64,000 nucleotides of DNA from positions 434,001-498,000 of the forward strand of contig NZ_JBHUGS010000002.1 of NCBI RefSeq assembly GCF_042682045.1, read 5' to 3'. This document shows positions 8,421 to 16,011 of this stretch, piece after piece. Made by a program: the position numbers and the translations under genes. Numbering within the stretch: the stretch's first letter is position 1; each line of letters starts with the position of its first letter. A model generated the notes under the pieces. It saw only the letters and a program-made list of their open reading frames with translations, had not been told where the DNA came from and did no database searches. This DNA comes from Sphingomonas_R arantia. GTDB taxonomy: Bacteria; Pseudomonadota; Alphaproteobacteria; Sphingomonadales; Sphingomonadaceae.

Positions 8421-9713
8421 ATGGCGCGAACGGTAAAGGATGCGAAGCTCGACACCCGCGCGGCCCGCGATCGGCTGCCCGTGAAAGCCGAGCCTTACTG
8501 GAAGATGCTCAATGAGGGAGAACACCTCGGGTATTACCGCGGCGTCCGTGTGGCGAAGTGGGTGGCGCGCTACCGGAAGCCCCGGGCTGCCGGCGGGTAT
8601 GCCAAGACGACGCTGGCCGAAGCCGACGACGACAGCGACGCCGACGGTTCTAAGATCATGGACTACCGACAGGCCCAGGCTGCGGCGCGCGCATGGTTCG
8701 AGCTGGTCGCACGCGGTGGTCCTAAGCAGGGCCCGTTCACCGTCGGCGACGCCCTCACCGAATATCTCGCGAAGTTCCGAGGTAAGTCGATCGTCTCGAC
8801 CCGTTCGCGCGTGGAAACGGTCGTTCGCCCGGACTGGGATACGGTTGAGGTGGCGCAACTGACCCAGAAGCAAGTCGCCGACTGGCACCGGGCGCGCGCC
8901 GCGTCGCCTGCCAAGCTGCGTACCGGCAAATTCGCGTTGAAGCAGAACGAGCGTGAGACGGTGACCGAGGACGCGATCCGCCGGCGTCGATCGACCGCCA
9001 ACCGCGACCTGACCGTGCTCAAGGCTGCGTTGAACCGCGCAGCCGACGAGCGGACCGGATTGCCGACCGAAGCATGGCGCAACGTGAAACCCTTCGCCAA
9101 CGTCGACGCAGCGAAGCTCCGCTACCTGTCGGACGAGGAAGTCCGCCTGGTGGTCAACGCCGTCGATCCCGTCATCCGCAAGCTGGTTCAGGCCGCGCTG
9201 CTGACCGGCGCTCGTTATGGCGAGCTGACGGCCGCGAAGGTGCGTGATTTCGATCAGCAGGCCAACGCGCTGTGGCTGCTCGACACCAAGGCTGGCAAAC
9301 CACGAATCGTCTATCTCGAAGCCGAGGGTGTGCGCCTGTTCAAGCAGCTCGCTCACGGACGCGAAGCTGGTGACCTGTTGCTACCTCGCGGCGATGGGAA
9401 GCGCTGGGGGCACAGTCAGCAGACGCGCTACATGAAGGCCGCCTGCGTGGCCGCGAAGATCGAGCCAGCTGGCTTTCACGACCTGCGGCGAACCTACGGT
9501 GCGCGCTTGGCGCTGCGCGGCGTGCCGATGGCGGTGATCGCGGAGGCGCTCGGGCACGCGGACGAGCGGATCACGCGAAAGCACTACGCTCACCTTTCGC
9601 CGTCCTACGTTTCGGACACCGTCCGCCAGCACGCCGCCGGCCTGGGCATTGTTGCAGAGGATGACGCGAAGGTCGTCCCGATCGCTGCGACGCGCCCGAG
9701 CAAGGCTGCATGA
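8421..9713 (+). CDS. int: Tyrosine recombinase (phage integrase)
   Basis: A 430-residue site-specific recombinase. The catalytic residues are all visible: Arg265 in TGARYGEL, Lys290 in TKAGKPR, His353 and Arg356 in HDLRRTYG, His379 in LGHADERITRKHYAHL, and the nucleophile Tyr389. Residues about 110-240 form the SAM-like core-binding domain. The ATG at 8421 is preferred because GAAGG lies 11-15 bases upstream; a TTG at 8403 would add six residues. It sits beside attL and presumably catalyses recombination between the two tRNA-Glu-derived repeats. Confidence 0.96.
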   Translation: MARTVKDAKLDTRAARDRLPVKAEPYWKMLNEGEHLGYYRGVRVAKWVARYRKPRAAGGYAKTTLAEADDDSDADGSKIMDYRQAQAAARAWFELVARGGPKQGPFTVGDALTEYLAKFRGKSIVSTRSRVETVVRPDWDTVEVAQLTQKQVADWHRARAASPAKLRTGKFALKQNERETVTEDAIRRRRSTANRDLTVLKAALNRAADERTGLPTEAWRNVKPFANVDAAKLRYLSDEEVRLVVNAVDPVIRKLVQAALLTGARYGELTAAKVRDFDQQANALWLLDTKAGKPRIVYLEAEGVRLFKQLAHGREAGDLLLPRGDGKRWGHSQQTRYMKAACVAAKIEPAGFHDLRRTYGARLALRGVPMAVIAEALGHADERITRKHYAHLSPSYVSDTVRQHAAGLGIVAEDDAKVVPIAATRPSKAA

Positions 9714-9784
9714 TGCGGTCAACGATTTCACAGTTTCGGGATCTAGGTCCCGTACCACCCTCCCCCGGATAGTCCGGGCGAGAC

Positions 9785-9818
9785 GGCTCGACCGGGTGCG
9801 CTAACACCCGACCGAGCC
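9785..9818. terminator. Hairpin downstream of the integrase
   Basis: A 14-base inverted repeat (GGCTCGACCGGGTG with a near-complementary right arm) around a 6-base loop lies 70 bases after the integrase stop. It has no T-run, so it may be a factor-dependent terminator or an mRNA end rather than a classical intrinsic terminator. Confidence 0.45.
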
Positions 9819-9848
9819 TGACCACCAACGTTCATGGAGCGAACGATC

Positions 9849-10151
9849 ATGGCTGCGACTTCCCCTACACCGGCCGCATGCGCGTCGGAAACTACCCAAA
9901 TTGCGTTCGAACGACTCGATTCGGGACAAGCCACCCTTGAAAGGGCTGGCGTCATGTTTCGTGCCGCCGAAACTCTGGTTTCAATCGTGCGGGATGCACT
10001 TCGCCAAGACGGGGATGCTGCTTTCGTCGTCGCCGCCGCCTGCCGCGAACTGAGCGATGCCATTTGCCTCATCGAAGAGGGCGCCGACAGGCTGGAGGCG
10101 GCTGCGCAGGACGTTCGCGCCGCCGACACCCGGACGGGAGGATCGTTCTGA
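9849..10151 (+). CDS. Hypothetical protein, element small gene 1
   Basis: A 100-residue, mostly helical, Ala-rich protein of unknown function. It contains a Cys pair region (AACREL, AICLIEEGADRLEAA) but no recognisable motif. The ATG at 9849 has GGAG nine bases upstream; a second ATG at 9834 lies before that site. Its stop shares one base with the start of the next gene (TGATG), so it opens a coupled group of three or four small genes (9849-10844) behind the integrase. Confidence 0.6.
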   Translation: MAATSPTPAACASETTQIAFERLDSGQATLERAGVMFRAAETLVSIVRDALRQDGDAAFVVAAACRELSDAICLIEEGADRLEAAAQDVRAADTRTGGSF

Positions 10152-10534
10152 TGGGCGCGATTCATGGCCGCGCTGCCTTCCCGCCCAGCGTCGACATGCC
10201 GGGCCTGGCACACATGCGCGTACTGAGGCGCTTCGACCGCGCGACGCTCGAGCGGGCAGCCGAGTGCATCATCGCCCTGCTCGACGCACTCGATGGTGAT
10301 GCCGATCGGGAAGACGGCGACGAGGACCGGTGCGAAGGCTTCGATGACAGCGTCGCGTTCATGGCGAACGGTGGATCGACGCCGGGCGTCGGTGACGACG
10401 ACGACGCGGAAGATGACGATCCCAGGGAGGCGAGCGGCTGGGGCAAGTCGTCCGATCGGGTCGGACAACTGCCGCGAGTTCGACGGCGCCAAGCATCGGG
10501 GCACGCCGCCGTCCGTCAGGCGGTGCGGTTATGA
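10151..10534 (+). CDS. Hypothetical acidic-core protein, element small gene 2
   Basis: 127 residues. The N-terminal half is helical (RRFDRATLERAAECIIALLDAL), followed by a very acidic low-complexity stretch (GDDDDAEDDDPREA) and a basic C-terminus. A GGGAGG ribosome site lies about nine bases before the ATG. Coupled to its neighbours by 1-base and 4-base overlaps. Function unknown. The frame is open but its composition is unusual, so the C-terminal part may be relaxed. Confidence 0.5.
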   Translation: MGAIHGRAAFPPSVDMPGLAHMRVLRRFDRATLERAAECIIALLDALDGDADREDGDEDRCEGFDDSVAFMANGGSTPGVGDDDDAEDDDPREASGWGKSSDRVGQLPRVRRRQASGHAAVRQAVRL

Positions 10535-10770
10535 TCGATGGCACCAAGACGCTGAACGGCAACCGGCATTTCGAACCCAACGCCGAAGTCTATCTGGAAC
10601 AGGCACACGCGGTCGCCATCCTGCTGCAGCAATCGTTCGTCGACGACGCCGAACTTAACGAACGGATCCTCACTGCAGCGTGTGGCGCGCTGACCGGGCT
10701 GATCGAACGCGCTGCGGTGGCGGCTCGTCAGGAGCGTGAGACAGCTGCTCAAGCGGAGAGCGTGCAATGA
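10531..10770 (+). CDS. Hypothetical protein, element small gene 3
   Basis: A 79-residue helical protein (AEVYLEQAHAVAILLQQSFVDDAELNERILTAA is the predicted helical core, cited here only as part of a longer run at residues 15-50). Its ATG overlaps the preceding stop (ATGA) and its own stop overlaps a further tiny frame. No family is recognised; size and position resemble accessory genes of integrative elements. Confidence 0.55.
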   Translation: MIDGTKTLNGNRHFEPNAEVYLEQAHAVAILLQQSFVDDAELNERILTAACGALTGLIERAAVAARQERETAAQAESVQ

Positions 10771-10844
10771 TCGTCCGCGTGGTCCAGATGGACGATGTCA
10801 GCCGGCATTGCCCTTCGCGCAGCCTCCTTGCGTCGGCGCGCTGA
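10767..10844 (+). CDS. Possible 25-residue peptide
   Basis: An ATG that overlaps the preceding stop (ATGA) opens a 25-codon frame starting MIVRVVQMDDVSRHC. The coupling suggests translation, but the frame is too short to judge coding potential and could be a truncated gene. Confidence 0.25.
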   Translation: MIVRVVQMDDVSRHCPSRSLLASAR

Positions 10845-10945
10845 TGCGTCGATCTTGGGCCTTGGACGGGATAGGGGGCACCCGAAAACGCGCCGCTCCG
10901 CGCGCTGCCCGTCTACATTATGGAGCGCCCGTGCGGAGCAGGGCG

Positions 10946-11782
10946 ATGCAACCCCAGTTAAATGACAGCGGTGGAACCGCGTTTACTTTCAAGCTGACTA
11001 AGCTTGAACAGGAACTATCCCGCGTCTTTGGACCTCAACGCGCCAGAGATAAGATTATTGACCGCCTAATATACGGCAGTCTGCGAACAACATCTGTCGA
11101 ATTTATGCGAGTTGCATATCCTCAATTTGATACTGTCGCTTGGGGTGGGCTTCAAATTACTTATAACGAAGCTGTAGTACCGTCGACCTTTTGGCGCGGA
11201 AGCCATGCGAACGGCTCACCCTCAAATGTCGATGGTACATTGCCAACCACCGAGGAGTGGGACGCCTCCGTATTCGAAACTAGGACTGTTGTGCTAGGCT
11301 CCGATCTGCCGAGCGACATCCGCCCACACGAGCAAGTCGCAGGGTTCGATGAGGCGGAAATGATCTTCATCGAGCGTGCGACTGGCATCATGTGCCATGA
11401 CGATGAGGCGCGTAGGCTTCTCGCTCTTTTCGATGTCAGCACCACCACCTTCATCGGCGCTCCGAGACAACGTGCCGCCCAAGTAGTCCAACGCCTCAAT
11501 CCGCTCCCCGGCACGGCATTAGATGACATTCACGACGTGCGCGGCGAGCAGGTGCTGCCCGGTGAAAGCGAGACTGGGGTTTCGGGGGTGCCTGCTGCTC
11601 GCCAGCGCGTTCCCAGCCAAGATGAACTGATAAGCTGGTTCGCGGCTAAAAGCTTGACGAGTTACAAACCGGCATGGGCCGCCTTCAAATCCGTGCCAGA
11701 ATGGGAGGGCGGTCGCGAGCACGTCTTCGAACCAGCCTGGAAAGAATACCGGCTCTCCTCACGTCAAAAGCGAGCAAAATAA
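10946..11782 (+). CDS. Hypothetical protein of lower GC content
   Basis: 278 residues from the ATG at 10946. An in-frame upstream extension to 10736 would cross the previous gene and is Arg/Pro-rich, so it is rejected. The N-terminal half (FTFKLTKLEQELSRVFG, then TSVEFMRVAYPQFD) is markedly richer in A+T than the flanks, which suggests separate acquisition. The C-terminal 60 residues (VPSQDELISWFAAKSL to the Lys/Arg-rich end) look like a separate helical domain. No family is recognised. A strong terminator follows directly, so the gene is probably transcribed alone. Confidence 0.6.
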   Translation: MQPQLNDSGGTAFTFKLTKLEQELSRVFGPQRARDKIIDRLIYGSLRTTSVEFMRVAYPQFDTVAWGGLQITYNEAVVPSTFWRGSHANGSPSNVDGTLPTTEEWDASVFETRTVVLGSDLPSDIRPHEQVAGFDEAEMIFIERATGIMCHDDEARRLLALFDVSTTTFIGAPRQRAAQVVQRLNPLPGTALDDIHDVRGEQVLPGESETGVSGVPAARQRVPSQDELISWFAAKSLTSYKPAWAAFKSVPEWEGGREHVFEPAWKEYRLSSRQKRAK

Positions 11783-11802
11783 AAGGTTTCCGGCCATCTC
11801 CG

Positions 11803-11848
11803 AAAAACCCCGCGAGATTACCCCAGGGGTAATTTGACGGGGTTTTTT
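11803..11848 (+). terminator. Rho-independent terminator with nested palindrome
   Basis: The outer arms AAAAACCCCG and CGGGGTTTTTT pair and end in a T-run. Inside them ATTACCCC and GGGGTAAT form a second perfect inverted repeat around one base. Because the left side carries a matching A-run it could work in both directions. It separates the 10946 gene from the excisionase-like gene. Confidence 0.85.
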
Positions 11849-11859
11849 ACGCCGCCACC

Positions 11860-11898
11860 CTCTCTCGCAGTCGCACTGATGCGACCAGCGACAGAGAG
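11860..11898. promoter_or_regulatory. Nested inverted repeats upstream of the HTH gene
   Basis: Two inverted repeats share a centre: an outer pair CTCTCTCGC / GCGACAGAGAG and an inner pair GTCGCA / TGCGAC. They end nine bases before the ATG of the excisionase-like gene. The position suits an operator bound by the HTH protein or integrase, or a leader hairpin. No clear -10/-35 pair could be assigned. Confidence 0.4.
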
Positions 11899-11906
11899 AC
11901 ACGCAA

Positions 11907-12119
11907 ATGGCTACCAATCCCGCTTCTCCGGCTCTCAAGCCGCGAACGATCCAGATTAATGACGCGGCCGCATATCTCAGCATATCGCGGTCGAGTATCT
12001 ACAGGTTGATCGAAACGAAGAGGGTCCGGTCGATCAAGGTCGGTCGCCGCACCCTGGTCGACGTTGCCAGCTTGGACGCGTTCGTCACGAATGCCCCGAC
12101 CGTCACGCTGGCGGCCTGA
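11907..12119 (+). CDS. Excisionase-family helix-turn-helix protein
   Basis: A 70-residue MerR/excisionase-type (HTH_17) DNA-binding protein. The core is INDAAAYLSISRSSIYRLIE (helix-turn-helix), followed by the wing VRSIKVGRRTLVDVASLDAFV. Such proteins act as recombination directionality factors or as regulators of the adjacent lytic/replication operon. It heads the long coupled operon that continues to 16841 and lies just after a nested palindrome that could be its binding site. Confidence 0.85.
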   Translation: MATNPASPALKPRTIQINDAAAYLSISRSSIYRLIETKRVRSIKVGRRTLVDVASLDAFVTNAPTVTLAA

Positions 12120-12122
12120 CCG

Positions 12123-12425
12123 GTGCCCGAACTGGATGGAGGGGCGACGCTTGCGCTCGCCGCCCGCTCCGGGAGAACGACCGGCTACCACTCCGATCGA
12201 CCCTGTCATAGCACCGCGTCCGCCGTTCTGGAATCACCAATCGGCGCTACCCCGATTTCGGAACAGTTCGATCATGACGCGCGCAGAGCGCAGGCTTTCC
12301 GCAACAGCGCCGCCGTACTCGCGCGCTGGCAGGATCGTGAAGCACAGCCGATCGGTGAACTCGTGTGGCCGCAGTTCGCTGAGGTTTGCGCGCAGCTGGG
12401 CGTCACGCTGCGGGGTGAGGCATGA
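12123..12425 (+). CDS. Hypothetical protein upstream of the element helicase
   Basis: 100 residues from a GTG start three bases after the HTH gene; the stop overlaps the helicase ATG (ATGA). The C-terminal part (WQDREAQPIGELVWPQFAEVCAQLG) is plausibly folded, while the N-terminus is low in secondary structure. No family is recognised. Position and coupling suggest a role with the helicase, but this is only inference. Confidence 0.5.
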   Translation: MPELDGGATLALAARSGRTTGYHSDRPCHSTASAVLESPIGATPISEQFDHDARRAQAFRNSAAVLARWQDREAQPIGELVWPQFAEVCAQLGVTLRGEA

Positions 12426-13834
12426 GCAGTCGCGCGCAAGCCTGGTCGGCCGAACCGACGCCAGCCAACGACACGCGCGCAAGTGCGGTGATCAATCCGG
12501 AAGCTGAGTTCGCGCTGCTGGGTGGCCTCATGATTGAGAACCGGCTTGTTGACGCGGTTGCGGATCGGCTGGCACCGGAAGATTTCAGCGAGCCTCTCGC
12601 CGCCAGGATCTTCAGCGCGATCCTGCATTTGGTCGCACAGGGTCAGGCCGCGAACCCAATTACCCTTCGACCTCTGCTGGCCGGCGACCCTGACATGGTC
12701 GAGCAGCCGGGGTTCCTCGCTCAGCTGACAGGTTCTAGCGCTGCGTTGATCGGTGCGCGTGATTTCGCGGATCAGATCGCGGAACTCGCGAACCGTCGGC
12801 GGCTGATGACCGGGCTGGAGGCAGCAGTTGCGCTTGCAGGCGATCTGCACTCGCCTGTCGCGCAGGTGGTGGACGCGGCCGATGCAGCGATCGTCGACGC
12901 GACGATCCGGCGGGATCCTTTGCACCAGCCGACCGGCGCGGAATGCTTCGACGAGCTGCTGGCCTCATATGGAGACCCGGTCAAAGGTGTGACGTGCGGG
13001 CAGATCGAGGCGCTCGATCGCGTCCTCGGGGCGATCCGGCCCAAGCAGCTGATCGTCGCAGCCGGTCGACCTGGGATGGGAAAGACGGCGGTCGCGCTCT
13101 CCTACTCGATCGGCGCGGCGCGGGGCGGTCAAGGCGTCCTGTTCGTCAGCCTCGAAATGGGCAGCACGGAACTTGCCGGACGCATGGCGGCCGACATGTG
13201 CTTCGACGGGCGAACGGGGATCCCCTATCAAGATATCCGCGACGGCTCCCTTTCGAACGACCAGCTTCAGCGTGTGTGTCGCGCCCGCGGCGAGATCGCA
13301 GATATGCCGCTCTACGTCGTCGACGCCGGCAGCATGACGATCGGCCGGCTGGCGATGATCGTGCGGCGATACAAGCGCCGGCTCGCCGCCAAGGGGCAAT
13401 CCCTCGATCTCGTCGTCGTGGATTATCTCCAGCTGTTGTCATCCGACGCACGAGGCCGATCCAATTACGAAACGGTTTCGGAAGTGAGCCGCGGGCTGAA
13501 GGCGATCGCGAAGGATCAGTCGATCGGCATCCTGGCGCTGGCCCAGCTGTCGCGCGACGTCGAGAGGCGGCCCGATAAGCGACCGATCATGCCCGACCTG
13601 CGCGACAGTGGCCAGATCGAGCAGGACGCCGACGGCATCCTGTTCCTGTTCCGACTTGAGTATTACCTTCGCCAAGCCGAGCCGGACGCCGATACGACCG
13701 AATGGTCGGAATGGGACCACAACCTTCGGCAAGCGACGGGCCGGATCGAGTTTATCGTGGCCAAACGCCGCGGCGGTCGCACCGGCACGGCGATGGGATC
13801 ATTTCTCGGGGAATATCAGGCGGTGCGGTCATGA
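12422..13834 (+). CDS. DnaB-like replicative helicase of the element
   Basis: A 470-residue hexameric 5'-3' DNA helicase of the DnaB family. The N-terminal domain starts with EAEFALLGGLMIENRL. The RecA-like C-terminal domain has Walker A GRPGMGKT (Lys221), Walker B LVVVDYLQLL (Asp334), and the DnaB motifs LAQLSRDVERRPDKRP and DLRDSGQIEQDADGILFLFR. It closely resembles the chromosomal dnaB at 47493-49007, sharing stretches such as AQLTGS, AALIGARDFA and the box around GRPGMGKT, so the element may have captured a host-lineage dnaB. It is coupled by ATGA overlaps to genes on both sides. Confidence 0.95.
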   Translation: MSSRAQAWSAEPTPANDTRASAVINPEAEFALLGGLMIENRLVDAVADRLAPEDFSEPLAARIFSAILHLVAQGQAANPITLRPLLAGDPDMVEQPGFLAQLTGSSAALIGARDFADQIAELANRRRLMTGLEAAVALAGDLHSPVAQVVDAADAAIVDATIRRDPLHQPTGAECFDELLASYGDPVKGVTCGQIEALDRVLGAIRPKQLIVAAGRPGMGKTAVALSYSIGAARGGQGVLFVSLEMGSTELAGRMAADMCFDGRTGIPYQDIRDGSLSNDQLQRVCRARGEIADMPLYVVDAGSMTIGRLAMIVRRYKRRLAAKGQSLDLVVVDYLQLLSSDARGRSNYETVSEVSRGLKAIAKDQSIGILALAQLSRDVERRPDKRPIMPDLRDSGQIEQDADGILFLFRLEYYLRQAEPDADTTEWSEWDHNLRQATGRIEFIVAKRRGGRTGTAMGSFLGEYQAVRS

Positions 13835-14832
13835 CCGCCGCTCCCGCCCCCCTTACGCCGCTCGACTGCGACCTGCGCGACTTTCCGCGGATGATGATCG
13901 ACATCGGGCGCCTGCGCGGCAGCGACTTCGACGCGATGCCGAACGACGGCGCATGGCGTGCAGGCCTGAACCTGTGGATGTCGGCTTGGCATGTCGTCCC
14001 GGCCGGGTCGCTGACGAACGACGATGCGACCCTCGCAAAGGCCGCGGGTCTGGGTCGCGACCTGCGGACGTGGGCTGAGGTGAAGGAAGATGCCTTGCGG
14101 GGGTTCGTCCTCTGCGGCGACGGCCGCCTCTATCATCCCGTCGTCGCGGAGATCGCGATCGAGTCCTGGCTTGAGAAGCTGTTCCAGAGGCTATCGAGCG
14201 GTGCCGGTAACGCCCGTCGCTGGGGTGGAACATTTGACTCATCGAAGGTTGAAGAGGACATCGCTGCAGCAGTCCAGCTGCTGCGAAACCTGGCACCTAA
14301 CTCGAAATCGCTAGCGAAGGTTCGCCGTCGACAGGTCCGTCAAAATGCCGACGGCATCCCATCGGGATCAGAAGCCATCCCGTCGGGACCAAACGATGAT
14401 CCCACCGGGATAGACAGTTCGTCCCACCGGGACTCCCACCGGGATAACAATCCGGTCCCGGTGGGATCGCAAGGGACAGGGACAGGGACAGGGAATAATA
14501 AGAAGAGTTCCGAAGCTAACGCTTCGGGCACTGACGCGCCGACGGATCCGGTGAAACAGGTATTCGACCTGGGCGTCGCCCTGCTTACGGACGCTGGCAC
14601 TAAGCCTCAACCTGCAAGGGGGCTTGTCGGAAAATGGCGCAAGGAATTCGGCGACGGGGCGGTGCTCGCAGCGCTGCTCGATTGCCGGTCACGGGGGATC
14701 AGCGACCCGGCCGCCTGGGTCATAAAACGTTTGCAAGCGGCCGGTCCCACATCGGGCAACGCGGCCCTCTACGCCCATGCCGCTCGCTACGCCGCGCTGG
14801 AAAAGAACCCACGCACAGGTGAAACATCATGA
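13831..14832 (+). CDS. DUF1376 family phage replication protein
   Basis: 333 residues from an ATG overlapping the helicase stop. The N-terminal about 120 residues match DUF1376 (LTPLDCDLRDFPRMMID, WMSAWHVVPAGSL, GRLYHPVVAEIAIESW), a domain common in phage replication proteins. Residues about 170-230 are a low-complexity linker that coincides with six DNA inverted repeats. The C-terminal part (VFDLGVALLTDAG, AWVIKRLQAAG) resembles helicase-loader or DnaD-like tails. The layout of N-terminal DNA-binding part, intragenic repeats and C-terminal interaction part recalls lambda O, suggesting an initiator that loads the DnaB-like helicase. That role is inferred. Confidence 0.8.
   Translation: MTAAPAPLTPLDCDLRDFPRMMIDIGRLRGSDFDAMPNDGAWRAGLNLWMSAWHVVPAGSLTNDDATLAKAAGLGRDLRTWAEVKEDALRGFVLCGDGRLYHPVVAEIAIESWLEKLFQRLSSGAGNARRWGGTFDSSKVEEDIAAAVQLLRNLAPNSKSLAKVRRRQVRQNADGIPSGSEAIPSGPNDDPTGIDSSSHRDSHRDNNPVPVGSQGTGTGTGNNKKSSEANASGTDAPTDPVKQVFDLGVALLTDAGTKPQPARGLVGKWRKEFGDGAVLAALLDCRSRGISDPAAWVIKRLQAAGPTSGNAALYAHAARYAALEKNPRTGETS
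14356..14467. repeat. Six iteron-like inverted repeats, candidate replication origin
   Basis: Six 13-bp units of the form (A/G/C)TCCC-NNC/G-GGGA(T/C) start at 14356, 14377, 14399, 14421, 14433 and 14455. Spacings are 21, 22, 22, 12 and 22 bases, close to two helical turns. Because 22 is not a multiple of three, the units fall in different reading frames, so the conservation is at DNA level. A GGGACA triplicate (14473-14490) and an A+T-rich run (14491-14507) follow, then a perfect 7-bp hairpin (14510-14527). This is the layout of a phage or plasmid origin inside an initiator gene. Confidence 0.65.
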
Positions 14833-15419
14833 CCAACGTGATCCCGCTGCGTCCCCGGCGCATCCCGCGTTCCGTCACGGGTGCCCCATACATCCCGGAT
14901 CGGATCTGGCAAGCGATCGCGCCGGGAAACGATTTCGCCTCCGATCGGGCACGCCTGCGGCATTTGTCCGCAGGAGGCGAGCTCGGCCAGCTCGTCGCTG
15001 TCAGCGTCTGCGTTTCGGATGCTTGCCTCCCGGCGGAGCGCGAATGGATGCTCGACCGCCTGTCGGAACTATACCAGTTCATCGGCAGCGAACGCGGTGT
15101 CGACGGTGCCACGGCCTGGCTGGCCACCATGCTTCGGCTGCTGCATCGGTTTCCAGCGGACATCGTCCACCGTGCAATCGACCAGGCGGTCTTGGATCTC
15201 GATCGTTGGGACCTGCCGACGCCGAAGGCAATCAGTTCGATCGCAACCACGATGTTTGCCGAACGCATCGCGGACTCGATCGCGCTGGATAGGCTGGTCC
15301 GTGCCAGTCTGCGCGCCAGCCTTTCGTCGGCTCATCGCCGGGCCAAGGCTGTCTCCGCGGACCAGACGAACCTGCCGCTCGGCATCGTGCCCGCGACGCG
15401 CGCGGAGGGCCAACGATGA
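14829..15419 (+). CDS. Hypothetical protein of the element replication operon
   Basis: 196 residues, start overlapping the DUF1376 stop (ATGA) and stop overlapping a 31-residue frame. The central part (WMLDRLSELYQFIGSERG, ATAWLATMLRLLHRFP, VHRAIDQAVLDLDRWDLPTPKAIS) is helical. No catalytic motif or known family is recognised. Linkage to the helicase and DUF1376 genes suggests a replication or packaging accessory role. Confidence 0.65.
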   Translation: MTNVIPLRPRRIPRSVTGAPYIPDRIWQAIAPGNDFASDRARLRHLSAGGELGQLVAVSVCVSDACLPAEREWMLDRLSELYQFIGSERGVDGATAWLATMLRLLHRFPADIVHRAIDQAVLDLDRWDLPTPKAISSIATTMFAERIADSIALDRLVRASLRASLSSAHRRAKAVSADQTNLPLGIVPATRAEGQR

Positions 15420-15511
15420 GCGGTGCCCCGACTCGCCCCGGCGGCGATCAACGAACTCCCTTTTTCGACCACCACGCTCGCCGCGCTGCGGCACAGGAGA
15501 TCACCACGTGA
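15416..15511 (+). CDS. 31-residue coupled small protein
   Basis: An ATG overlapping the upstream stop opens MSGAPTRPGGDQRTPFFDHH and continues to residue 31. Its stop overlaps the GTG start of the next gene (GTGA). Overlaps at both ends argue that ribosomes pass through it. It may be a genuine microprotein or what remains of a deleted gene. Confidence 0.4.
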   Translation: MSGAPTRPGGDQRTPFFDHHARRAAAQEITT

Positions 15512-16011
15512 AATTCATACACAACCGCCAGCGCCGGCACGCGTTGATTTACGAACAGGACGTGGGGACGACGGGTCCGATCGAGCCGATGTTCCTCAGC
15601 GCGGATCCCGACCGTCCTGCGCCGACGGCCGCCGCTCCGTCTGCCGCCAGCGAACCGAGCCCGCCGGCGCCTGTCCCGGCAATTGACGGCCGCGCCGCCA
15701 CGATCCGCGCCGAAGAGCGCATCCGCATGAAGACCGTGCTCACCAGCGCCCACTTCGCCGGCCGGGAACAGGTGGCCGTCGAAATGCTCGACAGCAATCT
15801 GACGGCCGAGCGCATCGTCTCGATGCTGGCGAAGGCGCCGCGGCGCGAGGCTGCAAACGCCATGCTGGCCGGGCTGGCGGCAACACCCAACCCCGATCTG
15901 GGGCCCGGGTACGAAGCAAGCGGATCAGGATCAGCGAACCCGGACGTCATCTGGGATCGCGCGCGCGCTTCGAACCTCGCCGACATCACCCCCGAAAGGC
16001 CGAAAGCATGA
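15508..16011 (+). CDS. Possible remnant of phage head protease/scaffold
   Basis: 167 residues from a GTG with AGGAGA nine bases upstream. The N-terminal 60 residues are Pro/Ala-rich. The region ERIRMKTVLTSAHFAGREQ followed by LAKAPRR and a short Pro-rich end resembles the C-terminal assembly tail of phage S49/ClpP-type prohead proteases, where a similar segment follows the catalytic domain. No catalytic domain is present. A head-decoration gene follows two genes later, which fits this reading. The identification is tentative. Confidence 0.4.
   Translation: MKFIHNRQRRHALIYEQDVGTTGPIEPMFLSADPDRPAPTAAAPSAASEPSPPAPVPAIDGRAATIRAEERIRMKTVLTSAHFAGREQVAVEMLDSNLTAERIVSMLAKAPRREAANAMLAGLAATPNPDLGPGYEASGSGSANPDVIWDRARASNLADITPERPKA

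Noticed and set aside
10736..10945. N-terminal extension of the 10946 gene
   Set aside because: It would overlap two coupled small frames and adds an Arg/Pro/Cys-rich segment; the ATG at 10946 starts where the composition changes.
14356..14467. Regular repeats considered as a CRISPR array
   Set aside because: Units are 13 bp with 8-10 bp spacers, palindromic and inside a gene; no cas genes are present.
14340..14600. Minus-strand frames over the iteron region
   Set aside because: They translate the DNA repeats into Val/Pro/Cys repeats; the plus-strand DUF1376 frame explains the coding, and the repeats are explained at DNA level.
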